From contig NZ_BMNB01000009.1 of the NCBI RefSeq assembly GCF_014646235.1, positions 1 through 64,000 of the forward strand: a stretch of 64,000 nt of DNA. The letters run 5' to 3'. The position numbers were made by a program, and so were the translations under genes. How positions within the stretch are numbered: the first letter of the stretch is position 1; each line of letters starts with the position of its first letter. Source of the DNA: Micromonospora sonchi. GTDB lineage: Bacteria; Actinomycetota; Actinomycetes; Mycobacteriales; Micromonosporaceae. Shown here one piece after another: positions 44,052-54,761 of this stretch. The notes beneath the pieces were generated by a model. It saw only the letters and a list, made by a program, of their open reading frames with translations, was not told the origin of the DNA and did not search any database.

Positions 44052-44954
44052 TCAGGAGGTGGCGCTCAGCGTGCCGGCGAAGTCCGGGTTGGCCTTGAGC
44101 CACTCCTCGACGGCCTTCTCCTCGTTGTCCTTGTGCACGTTGAACATCAGGTCCTCGAGCGAGCCGAGCTGCTGGTCGTCCATCTTGAACTTCTTCAGCA
44201 TCTCGGTGACCTCGGGGAAGTCCGCGCTGAAGCCCTTACGGCCCAGCGTGTTGATCTCCTCGGCCCCACCGAGCGTGCCCTTCGGGTCCGCCAGGTCCTT
44301 CAGCGGGTACTTCGCGTAGGCCCAGTGCGGGTGCCACAGAGTCACCACGATCGGCTTCTGGCCCTTGATCGCGCCGTCCAGCGCGGCCAGCATGGCCGGG
44401 GTCGACGACGTCGTCAGCTTCAGCTTGCCGGTCAGGCCGTACTCCGGGATGACCTTGTCCTGGGTGGCGGCGGTCAGGCCGGCGCCGGCCTCGATGCCGA
44501 TGATCTCGCCGTTGAAGGTGCCGGCGTTCGCGGCCAGGTCCTCCAGCGAGTCGATGCCGGTCACGTAGTCCGGGACGGCGATGCTCAGGCTGGCGTTGTC
44601 GTACCAGACGCCGAGCTTCTCGATCTTGTCGCCGTACCGCTTCATGTAGTCGGCGTGGGTCTGCGGCAGCCAGCTGTCGAGGAAGAGGTCGATGTCACCC
44701 GTCGACAGGCCCTGGTAGACGACCCCCGCCTCGACGTTCTTGAGTTCGACGTCGTAGCCCTTCTCCTCCAGCAGGTTCTTCCAGAGGTAGGAGGTGGCGA
44801 TGGCCTCGTCCCAGGCCATGTAGCCGATGCTGATCTTCTTGCTGTCGCCGGCGGAGCCGCCGGAGTTGCCGTCGCCGCAGGCGGCGACGCCGGTCAGCGC
44901 CAGGGCGGCGGTGGCCGCCAGCGCGACCCGGCGCACAAATTTACTGCTCCACAT
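44052..44954 (-). CDS. Glycine betaine ABC transporter substrate-binding lipoprotein
   Basis: A 300-aa OpuAC/ProX-family lipoprotein. Lipobox TGVAAC with Cys26 as the modified residue, after a basic/hydrophobic signal. ISIGYMAWDEAIATSYLWKNLLEEKGYDVEL is the family start, and aromatic residues in VWYDNASLSIAVPDYV and VTLWHPHWAYAKYPLKDL are candidates for the quaternary-ammonium cage. The ATG at 44954 follows GGGAAGGAAACTCC. Last gene of the minus-strand operon ATPase-permease-SBP. Imports betaine or related compatible solutes under osmotic stress. Confidence 0.92.
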   Translation of the reverse strand: MWSSKFVRRVALAATAALALTGVAACGDGNSGGSAGDSKKISIGYMAWDEAIATSYLWKNLLEEKGYDVELKNVEAGVVYQGLSTGDIDLFLDSWLPQTHADYMKRYGDKIEKLGVWYDNASLSIAVPDYVTGIDSLEDLAANAGTFNGEIIGIEAGAGLTAATQDKVIPEYGLTGKLKLTTSSTPAMLAALDGAIKGQKPIVVTLWHPHWAYAKYPLKDLADPKGTLGGAEEINTLGRKGFSADFPEVTEMLKKFKMDDQQLGSLEDLMFNVHKDNEEKAVEEWLKANPDFAGTLSATS

Positions 44955-45055
44955 GTGGAGTTTCCTTCCCTCGTTGCTGTGCACCGGCGGAACTCGTGGT
45001 GAACGAGGCAGGGCGCCGGCATCGGTGACTTCCCTGCATGGGTCAGGTCAGTGGA

Positions 45056-45943
45056 TCAGGCTTGTTGCATGGCGCGTTGCGCCTTCGCCGCTGCGGTACG
45101 CGCGCCGATCGAGTCGGTGAGGCGGTCGAGCACCACTGCCAGGATCACCACGGCAACGCCGCCCTCGAAGCCCGCGCCGACCTGAGCCCGGAAGAGTGCC
45201 GTCGTGATCACCTCACCGAGACCACCGGCACCGACCATCCCGGCGATGACGACCATCGACAACGCCAGCATGATGACCTGGTTGACGCCGGTCATGATGG
45301 TGGGCAGAGCCAGGGGCAGTTTGGTGCGCAGCAGGATCTTCCACGGCGAGGCACCGAACGCCTCGCCGGCCTCGACGACCTCGCGGTCGACCTGACGCAG
45401 GCCCAATTCGGTCAGGCGTACCCCGGGCGGCATGCTGAACACCACGGTGGCCAGCGCGCCGGGCACGACGCCGACACCGAAGAAGAAGATGGCCGGGATC
45501 AGGTAGACGAAGGCAGGCATCGTCTGCATCAGGTCCAGCACCGGTCGGACGACTGCCGAGGCGCGGGGATTCTCCGCGATGAAGATGCCCACCGGTATGG
45601 CGAGCAGCAGGGCGAGCCCACTGGAGACCAGGACCAGCGCCAGTGTGCTCATGGTTTGTTCCCAGATCGGCATCCCGGCGACCAGGCCGAGTCCGAGCGC
45701 GGTGCCCAGGCCGAACTTCCAGCCCCGTAGCCACCAGCCGAGGCCGGCGAAGATCAGCACCATGACGATCGCCGGGGGCGCGGTCAGCAGGCTCGCCAGC
45801 GGTTCGACCAGCGAGTCGACGGCGGCGGCGATGCCGTCGAAGAGGGCGGAGAGATGCTCCCTCGACCAGTCGACGCCGGCCTGGAACGCGTCGCCGACCC
45901 GCACGTACGGCAGTAGGTCGTTGAGACCGTCGGCGCTGTTCAT
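45056..45943 (-). CDS. Glycine betaine ABC transporter permease
   Basis: A 295-aa BPD_transp_1-type membrane protein with about six helices. EAGEAFGASPWKILLRTKLPLALPTIMTGVNQVIMLALSM is the EAA loop that contacts the ATPase. An N-terminal region (about 1-70) precedes the first helices, as in OpuAB/ProW. Start overlaps the ATPase stop (ATGA), and the SBP follows 101 bp later. Confidence 0.92.
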   Translation of the reverse strand: MNSADGLNDLLPYVRVGDAFQAGVDWSREHLSALFDGIAAAVDSLVEPLASLLTAPPAIVMVLIFAGLGWWLRGWKFGLGTALGLGLVAGMPIWEQTMSTLALVLVSSGLALLLAIPVGIFIAENPRASAVVRPVLDLMQTMPAFVYLIPAIFFFGVGVVPGALATVVFSMPPGVRLTELGLRQVDREVVEAGEAFGASPWKILLRTKLPLALPTIMTGVNQVIMLALSMVVIAGMVGAGGLGEVITTALFRAQVGAGFEGGVAVVILAVVLDRLTDSIGARTAAAKAQRAMQQA

Positions 45944-47286
45944 GCGGGCCCTCCCGTCAGGCGGACCGGAGCCTGGGCATTCACCTGGACCGGTACCTCC
46001 GGTGCGGCCGTGACGTTTGCGGCCGGTGCCGCGCCGGTCACGTCGGCGGGTTCGGGCGTGGCGGTGTTCTCGCTGATGTCGGTGCTGAGGCTGCCCAGGG
46101 CGCTGAGCAGCGTGACCCGCGGAATCACCCCGGCGAGTCGCCCGGCTGCGTCGACCACGGCGACCGGGGCCGGGCTCTCCGCGCAGGCGGCGAAGATGTC
46201 GGCCACGGGTGTGTCGTCGGCGACCGTGCGGACGTACTCGGTCGACACGATCTCCTGGAGGTTCTGTTTTCCGTCCCGGACGGCCTGTGCGGCCTCGTCG
46301 GCGGTCACCGTGCCGACGAACCGCTTGTCCCGGCCGGTGATGTAGACGGCGGACGTCTGGGTCTCGCGCAGCACGCGGGCGGCCACCCGGGGGCCGGAGT
46401 TCACGTCCACGACGCCGAGCGGTCGTTCCATGACCGCCGACGCGGTGAGGATCCTGGTCCGGTCGACGTCGGCGACGAACTGGGCGACGTAGTCGTTGGA
46501 CGGGTCGGTGAGGATCTCCTCGGCGGTGCCGATCTGGACGATCCGACCGGCCCGCATGACCGCGATGCGGTCGCCGAGGCGCATCGCCTCGTTGAGGTCG
46601 TGCGTGATGAACACGATCGTCTTGCCGAGCTCGGCCTGTAGTTCGAGCAGTTGGTCCTGCACCTCGCGGCGGATGAGCGGGTCGAGCGCGGAGAACGCCT
46701 CGTCCATGAGCATGATGTCGGTGCCGGCGGCGAGCGCGCGGGCCAGGCCGACCCGCTGGCGCATGCCGCCGGAGAGTTCCTGCGGCAGCTTGTCCGCCCA
46801 GCCGTCCAGGCCGACCATGCGTAGCGCCTGCAGTGCCTTCTCCCGGCGCTCGTCGCGGGGCAGGCCCGCCACCTCCAGCGCGTAGCCGGCGTTGTCCAGG
46901 ACCGACCGGTGCGGCTGGAGCGCGAAGTGCTGGAAGACCATGCTGATCTTCTCGCGGCGCAGCTTGCGCAGCGCGGCCGGCTTGAGCTTGGTGATGTCGA
47001 CGCCGTCGACCTCCACCGTGCCGTGCGTGGGTGCGAGCAGGCCGTTGAGCATCCGGATCAGGGTGGACTTACCCGAGCCGGACAGGCCCATGACCACGAA
47101 GATCTCACCGCGCTTGACCTCGAAGTTCGCGTCGACGACCGCGGCCGTGACCGGTAGCCCTGCCAGCTTCTCGTCCTGGTGTGCGCCGTCTCTGAGGAGT
47201 TCCATCGCCTTGTCGGCGCGGTTTCCGTAGACCTTGTACAGCGACTTGACTCTGAGTGCGGACACGGTCTCCATTCCAAGGGGCAT
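45940..47286 (-). CDS. Quaternary amine ABC transporter ATP-binding protein with CBS domains
   Basis: A 448-aa ATPase of the OpuAA/ProV class. Walker A GLSGSGKST, signature LSGGMRQRVGLARALA, Walker B ILMLMDEAFSALDP variant (TDIMLMDEAFSALDPLIRR) and an H-loop (FITHDLNEAMRLGDRIA) are intact. Two CBS-type repeats in the C-terminal part (about 275-400) are the ionic-strength sensor of this family. A Pro/Ala-rich tail follows. Start 47286 or 47274 (METVSALRV). First gene of the operon; a palindromic operator lies 43 bp upstream. Confidence 0.93.
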   Translation of the reverse strand: MPLGMETVSALRVKSLYKVYGNRADKAMELLRDGAHQDEKLAGLPVTAAVVDANFEVKRGEIFVVMGLSGSGKSTLIRMLNGLLAPTHGTVEVDGVDITKLKPAALRKLRREKISMVFQHFALQPHRSVLDNAGYALEVAGLPRDERREKALQALRMVGLDGWADKLPQELSGGMRQRVGLARALAAGTDIMLMDEAFSALDPLIRREVQDQLLELQAELGKTIVFITHDLNEAMRLGDRIAVMRAGRIVQIGTAEEILTDPSNDYVAQFVADVDRTRILTASAVMERPLGVVDVNSGPRVAARVLRETQTSAVYITGRDKRFVGTVTADEAAQAVRDGKQNLQEIVSTEYVRTVADDTPVADIFAACAESPAPVAVVDAAGRLAGVIPRVTLLSALGSLSTDISENTATPEPADVTGAAPAANVTAAPEVPVQVNAQAPVRLTGGPA

Positions 47287-47328
47287 ACGGTACGACGACC
47301 ATTTCAGGTGACGTACGCAGTCGCGTAT

Positions 47329-47351
47329 CTACGACAATCTCTGTGTCGTAG
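47329..47351. promoter_or_regulatory. Candidate operator of the betaine transporter operon
   Basis: Perfect inverted repeat CTACGACA-N7-TGTCGTAG, 43 bp upstream of the ATPase start on the minus strand. Position and symmetry fit a repressor site. The regulator is not known from this window. Confidence 0.5.
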
Positions 47352-47792
47352 GGCTGCCAGATTCAGGACAGCCCCAGGGTGGGCGCCTCGACCCTACCCG
47401 ACGGCTGTCAGCGCACGACGACCCTCTTTGCCGCTCCGTCGCATGGGCCACTGTCATTGGATCGCGTCGTGACGCCGAGCTATTTGTGTGCAGCACTGGT
47501 CGACGGAAGCGCAATTCAGGTATGGAGAATCGCAAAGCCAGTAGGACCTCCGATGGCTGGAATTTCCAGGGCATTCCAGCCGATAGGGGGCAGCGTCCGT
47601 TGCGGCAGGTGGCGCTGCCATCACGCCGTGTTCCCGTGCGGGGTGGCCGATCCGCGACCTCCGAGGCCGGTGGTGCCGGGTTTTCTGCCGGCGGGGGCCG
47701 GTGCGCCGTTTATCGGGGGAGTTCGCGGATGTCGGTCAAACCGCCTGTCCGGGGCCGGGCCGAAAATTCGACCGGCGCGGATATTTCATGGA

Positions 47793-47835
47793 ATCTACAT
47801 GGTTCCTACATGAAAATGAGACAGGATCTACATGG
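47793..47835. repeat. Spaced ATCTACATGG direct repeats in a gene-free region
   Basis: Two ATCTACATGG copies (47793-47802, 47826-47835) are exactly 33 bp apart, about three helical turns, with a related CCTACATGA between them (47805-47813). They lie in the 718-bp gap 47287-48004, which holds only low-quality open frames and is lower in GC than its neighbours. Confidence 0.5.
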
Positions 47836-48004
47836 TGTCTATGCGATTCCGTCGGCGTCCGAATTCCGGCGGCCGGCACCGGGGTCGTGGACCGATTGAT
47901 CCATGGCCCTGATTCCTCGCGGATCTGACGTTGGTCGATGACCGACAGTATTCATATCGGTGATGACGGATGGGTGGCCTGCTTGCGGCCGACCGAGGTA
48001 GGGG

Positions 48005-48496
48005 TCAAGCGACGGGTAGGTGTTTCTCGATGGTGCTGCGCAGGGCGGCGTCGCCGGGGGTGACGGTGGGGGCGAACCGAGCGGCGACCGTGCCGTCTGG
48101 AGCGACCAGGAACTTTTCGAAGTTCCACCGTACGTCGCCGGTGTGGCCCTCGGCGTCGGCGGTGTCCACCAGGGCGGCGTAGAGCGGGTGTCGGCCGGGG
48201 CCGTTCACCTCGACCTTCTCCGTGAGTGGAAACGTCACCCCGTAGTTGACCTGGCAGAATTCGCTGATCTCCGCGGCGGTGCCCGGCTCCTGGCCGGCGA
48301 ACTGGTTGCACGGCACGCCGAGCATCACCAGTCCGCGCTCGGCGTACTCGTCCTGAAGGGCCTGGAGGCCGGCGTACTGCGGGGTGAGCCCGCACCGGGA
48401 CGCGACGTTGACCACCAGCAGGGCGCGTCCGCGGTAGCGCGCCAGGTCGGCCGGGCCGCCGCCGAGCGCACCGATCGGAAGGTCGAAGACTGTCAT
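48005..48496 (-). CDS. Glutathione peroxidase-family thiol peroxidase
   Basis: A 163-aa peroxidase reducing peroxides with thiols, probably thioredoxin or mycothiol-linked in an actinomycete. The catalytic Cys35 (NVASRCGLTPQ) replaces selenocysteine. Gln65 (PCNQFAGQEPG) and Trp124-Asn125 (VRWNFEKFLV) complete the catalytic tetrad. Monocistronic by position; divergent from the chitinase gene with a 128-bp spacer. Confidence 0.94.
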   Translation of the reverse strand: MTVFDLPIGALGGGPADLARYRGRALLVVNVASRCGLTPQYAGLQALQDEYAERGLVMLGVPCNQFAGQEPGTAAEISEFCQVNYGVTFPLTEKVEVNGPGRHPLYAALVDTADAEGHTGDVRWNFEKFLVAPDGTVAARFAPTVTPGDAALRSTIEKHLPVA

Positions 48497-48591
48497 GACC
48501 CGAGGCTACGTGGTGGTGTGGCTCCTCGCGCCAATCGATACATGTGCATCTTGACGAAGTGGTGGCGTGTGAGTAGCGTCTCCTCATCCTT

Positions 48592-48607
48592 TTGGAAAGT
48601 TTCCTAA
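48592..48607. promoter_or_regulatory. Palindrome upstream of the chitinase gene
   Basis: TTGGAAAGTTTCCTAA contains the perfect palindrome GGAAA-G-TTTCC (48594-48604), 21 bp upstream of the chitinase ATG. It is a plausible binding site for a regulator of secreted polysaccharide hydrolases. It does not resemble the DasR box (ACTGGTCTAGACCAGT). Confidence 0.45.
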
Positions 48608-48624
48608 CTGTTTGGAGGCGCCAC

Positions 48625-50247
48625 ATGAAGAGATCGCTCCGCCGGGCCCTCTGGGTCGGCGCCGTGGTCGCGGTGACCGTCGCCACGGTCCCGATGGCCT
48701 CGGCGTTCGGCGCCGGAAGCGTGACCACCTCCTTCGCCCGGGTGACGGACTGGGGGACCGGTCACGAAACGAGGGTCACCATCACCAACGGTTCGAACGC
48801 CAGCATCAGCACCTGGCGCATCGATTTCGAGCTGCCCTCGGGCACCAGCATCAGCAGCTTCTGGGACGCCGACGTCACCCGCGACGGCAACCGTTACGTG
48901 GCGGTCAAGAAGAGCTGGGCCGGTGCGTTGGCCCCGGGTGCCTCCTTCAGCTGGGGCTACAACGGCACCGGTGCGTACCGGGCGCCGCTCAACTGCACCA
49001 TCAACGGCGTCTCCTGCGGCGGTGGCACGCCGCCGCCGACCACCGCACCGCCGACCACCACCCCGCCCACGACCACCCCGCCGACCACGGCGCCCCCCAC
49101 CACCGCGCCGCCGCCCACCCCGCCGCCCAGCGGGGACCGCAAGGTCGTCGGCTACTTCGCCCAGTGGGGTGTCTACGGCCGCAACTACCACGTCAGGAAC
49201 ATCCACACCAGCGGCTCGGCGGCCAAGCTGACCCACATCCTGTACGCCTTCGGCAACACCACCGGCGGCCGGTGCACCATCGGTGACAGCTACGCCGACT
49301 ACGAGAAGGCGTACACCGCGGCGGAGAGCGTCGACGGCGTCGCCGACACCTGGGATCAGCCGCTGCGCGGCAGCTTCAACCAACTGCGCAAGCTCAAGCG
49401 GATGTACCCGCACCTCAAGGTGATCTGGTCCTTCGGCGGCTGGACCTGGTCCGGCGGCTTCACCCAGGCCGCGCAGAACCCCACCGCCTTCGCCCAGAGC
49501 TGCTACAACCTGGTCGAGGACCCGCGCTGGGCGGACGTCTTCGACGGCATCGACATCGACTGGGAATACCCGAACGCCTGCGGCCTCACCTGCGACGCCA
49601 GCGGCCCGAACGCGTTCAAGAACGTGGTCAGCGCGCTGCGGAGCCGGTTCGGCTCGTCGGCGCTGGTCACCGCCGCGATCACCGCGGACGGCAGCAACGG
49701 CGGCAAGATCGACGCGACCGACTACGCCGGTGCGGCGGCGAACCTCAACTGGATCATGCCGATGACGTACGACTACTTCGGCGCCTTCAACGCGCAGGGC
49801 CCGACGGCCCCGCACTCACCGCTCCACTCGTACACCGGCATCCCGCAGCAGGGCTTCTGGTCGGACGCCGCCATCCAGAAGCTCAAGAGCAAGGGGATCC
49901 CGGCCAACAAGCTGCTGCTCGGCATCGGCTTCTACGGCCGGGGCTGGACCGGGGTGACCCAGACCACGCCGGGTGGCACCGCGACCGGGCCCGCTCCGGG
50001 CACCTACGAGCAGGGCATCGAGGATTACAAGGTGCTCAAGAACAGCTGCCCGGCCACCGGCACCATCGGCGGCACGGCGTACGCCAAGTGCGGCAGCAAC
50101 TGGTGGAGCTACGACACCCCGTCGACCATCAACGGCAAGATGACGTACGCGAAGAACCAGGGCCTCGGTGGCGCCTTCTTCTGGGAACTCTCCGGTGACA
50201 CCAGCAACGGTGAGCTGATCAGCGCCGTCAGGGGCGGCCTCAACTGA
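48625..50247 (+). CDS. Secreted GH18 chitinase with CBM2
   Basis: A 540-aa extracellular enzyme. Signal peptide (about 1-30; WVGAVVAVTVATVPMASAFG). Family 2 carbohydrate-binding module (about 31-135; VTDWGTGHETRVTITNGS). A Pro/Thr linker (about 140-172) precedes the GH18 catalytic domain (175-540). The active site is DGIDIDWEYP with the acid Glu314; KVIWSFGGWTW and MPMTYDYFGAF are the other conserved strands. The ATG at 48625 follows TTTGGAGGCG. Degrades chitin for carbon and nitrogen. The stop codon is followed at once by element copy C. Confidence 0.95.
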   Translation: MKRSLRRALWVGAVVAVTVATVPMASAFGAGSVTTSFARVTDWGTGHETRVTITNGSNASISTWRIDFELPSGTSISSFWDADVTRDGNRYVAVKKSWAGALAPGASFSWGYNGTGAYRAPLNCTINGVSCGGGTPPPTTAPPTTTPPTTTPPTTAPPTTAPPPTPPPSGDRKVVGYFAQWGVYGRNYHVRNIHTSGSAAKLTHILYAFGNTTGGRCTIGDSYADYEKAYTAAESVDGVADTWDQPLRGSFNQLRKLKRMYPHLKVIWSFGGWTWSGGFTQAAQNPTAFAQSCYNLVEDPRWADVFDGIDIDWEYPNACGLTCDASGPNAFKNVVSALRSRFGSSALVTAAITADGSNGGKIDATDYAGAAANLNWIMPMTYDYFGAFNAQGPTAPHSPLHSYTGIPQQGFWSDAAIQKLKSKGIPANKLLLGIGFYGRGWTGVTQTTPGGTATGPAPGTYEQGIEDYKVLKNSCPATGTIGGTAYAKCGSNWWSYDTPSTINGKMTYAKNQGLGGAFFWELSGDTSNGELISAVRGGLN

Positions 50248-53403
<3,156 letters not shown>

Positions 53404-53535
53404 CCCCCCACTCCCCACTCCCACTCCACGTCTGACCCCGAGTCCTCGCCGCTGGCCCCGAACCCCGTCGCCCGGCCCTCGAGCCCGCGATCTGATCGGT
53501 CCGCCTTGCCCTGATATGTCCTCGCCGCTTCGGTG
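53404..53535. other. Gene-free spacer after the threonine aldolase gene
   Basis: Pro/Ser-coding low-complexity CACTCCCC-type runs. No gene is evident; the 450-bp gap continues with the palindromes and satellite listed next. Confidence 0.4.
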
Positions 53536-53581
53536 GATCTTGGACCGGAGTGGCCCCTCTGGGCCGAAAGTGTCCAAGATC
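53536..53581. repeat. Inverted repeat GATCTTGGAC
   Basis: Arms GATCTTGGAC (53536-53545) and GTCCAAGATC (53572-53581) are perfect. The loop contains a second small inverted repeat (GGCCC / GGGCC). A possible terminator for the DAHP synthase-aldolase operon. It shares the GATCTTG start with the elements at 53654 and 57355. Confidence 0.65.
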
Positions 53582-53653
53582 GCCTGTGCCCAGCAATAGA
53601 TCGGAGCAGGTGTTGGTGTCGGTCTTCATGCCGGCGAGGCGTTCGGAGAGGCC

Positions 53654-53725
53654 GCGATCTTGCACTTTTGGTCGCCGCAAAAGCCCTGGAATGGGGCGTA
53701 AGGGTGGCGGAAAGTGCATGATCGC
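53654..53725. repeat. Inverted repeat GCGATCTTGCACTTT, copy 1
   Basis: Arms GCGATCTTGCACTTT (53654-53668) and AAAGTGCATGATCGC (53711-53725) match at 14 of 15 positions, loop 42 nt. A second copy of this sequence lies at 57355-57430. The right arm runs straight into the 9-bp satellite. Confidence 0.8.
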
Positions 53726-53726
53726 C

Positions 53727-53852
53727 GCAGCGGGGGCAGCGGGGGCAGCGGGGGCAGCGGGGGCAGCGGGGGCAGCGGGGGCAGCGGGGGCAGCGGGGGC
53801 AGCGGGGGCAGCGGGGGCAGCGGGGGCAGCGGGGGCAGCGGGGGCAGCGGGG
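53727..53852. repeat. 9-bp minisatellite, 14 copies
   Basis: Fourteen head-to-tail identical units of GCAGCGGGG, ending 3 bp before the endonuclease IV stop (minus strand). The plus strand has a run of five G per unit and could form G-quadruplexes. The array is so uniform that slippage and strain-to-strain length variation are expected. The Ala-Ala-Gly reading frame through it is not a gene. Confidence 0.95.
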
Positions 53853-53855
53853 GGC

Positions 53856-54761
53856 TTAGGGGGCTGCTAGGCGGCGGAGGGTGGTGATGTCGGCGGCGTG
53901 GCCCTCGTGGCGTTCGGTGGGGGTCTCCACCAGGATCGGGACGTTGGCGGTGGCCGGGTGGCGCATCAACTCGGCGAAGGCCGGCTCGCCGATGGCGCCC
54001 TTGCCGATGTTCTCGTGCCGGTCACGGGTCGAGCCGCACAGATCCTTCGAGTCGTTGGCGTGCACCAGCCGCAGCCGGTCCGCGCCGACGGTGGCCACCA
54101 GGGCGTCCAGCGTCTCGGTCATGCCGCCCTCGGCAGCCAGGTCGTGCCCGGCCGCCCAGGCGTGGCAGGTGTCGAAGCAGACGCCGAGCCACGGGTGCCG
54201 ATCCACCGCGTCGAGGTAGGGCCCCAGATGCTCCACCCGGCAGGCCAGGGACCGGCCGCCACCGGCGCTCGGCTCGACCAGCAGCATCGGACCACCGGTG
54301 GCGGCGGCGGAGTCCAACAGTGGCAGCAGCGACTCGCGTACCTGCCGCATCGCCGCCTCGGCGTGCCCGGCGTCCACCGCGCTGCCGGCGTGGAAGACCA
54401 CCCCGCGTGCCCCGATCTCGGCCCCGCGGCGCAGCGCGTGGGCCAGGGTCTGCACCGAGCGCTCGACCGTTGCGGCGGTCGGGGAGCCCAGATTGACCAG
54501 CAGCGACGCGTGGATGTAGACCGCTACCCCCCGCTCGGCGCAACCGTCGCGGAAGAGCGCGTCCTGGGCCGGGTTCCCGGCCGGCGTCGCCCACCCACGA
54601 GAGTTGCCGACGTAGACCTGTGCCACCTCCGAACCGGCGGCGTCGAGGTACGGCAGCGCCGCCTTCGCCAGCCCACCCGACGTGGGCGTGTGCGAGCCGA
54701 CCGGCCGGTGGCCGGGATTCGTGGCGGGTGCCGGCTGGTGGCCGGGATTCGTGGCGGGCAT
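53856..54761 (-). CDS. nfo: Endonuclease IV (apurinic endonuclease)
   Basis: A 301-aa AP endonuclease of the TIM-barrel/AP2EC family, cutting abasic sites for base excision repair. VGSHTPTSGGLAKAALPYLDAAGS at the start, VFHAGSAVDAGHAEAAMRQV, LLVEPSAGGGRSLACRVEHL, GVCFDTCHAWAAGHDL and LVHANDSKDLCGSTRDRHENIGKGAIG carry the expected metal ligands. The ATG at 54761 overlaps the kinase stop (TGATG). The first 20 residues hold a duplicated PATNPGH unit from a DNA repeat (TGGCCGGGATTCGTGGCGGG twice, 54709-54758). Confidence 0.9.
   Translation of the reverse strand: MPATNPGHQPAPATNPGHRPVGSHTPTSGGLAKAALPYLDAAGSEVAQVYVGNSRGWATPAGNPAQDALFRDGCAERGVAVYIHASLLVNLGSPTAATVERSVQTLAHALRRGAEIGARGVVFHAGSAVDAGHAEAAMRQVRESLLPLLDSAAATGGPMLLVEPSAGGGRSLACRVEHLGPYLDAVDRHPWLGVCFDTCHAWAAGHDLAAEGGMTETLDALVATVGADRLRLVHANDSKDLCGSTRDRHENIGKGAIGEPAFAELMRHPATANVPILVETPTERHEGHAADITTLRRLAAP

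Noticed and set aside
47486..47899. 137-codon open frame in the betaine/GPx gap
   Set aside because: No RBS, no family, composition like random coding of intergenic DNA; the region is better explained by regulatory repeats.
53727..53852. Possible CRISPR array
   Set aside because: The 9-bp units are directly contiguous, with no spacers, and no cas genes are near.
53550..53870. Ala-Ala-Gly reading frame through the 9-bp satellite
   Set aside because: Its length comes only from the tandem repeat; it has no start context or domain.
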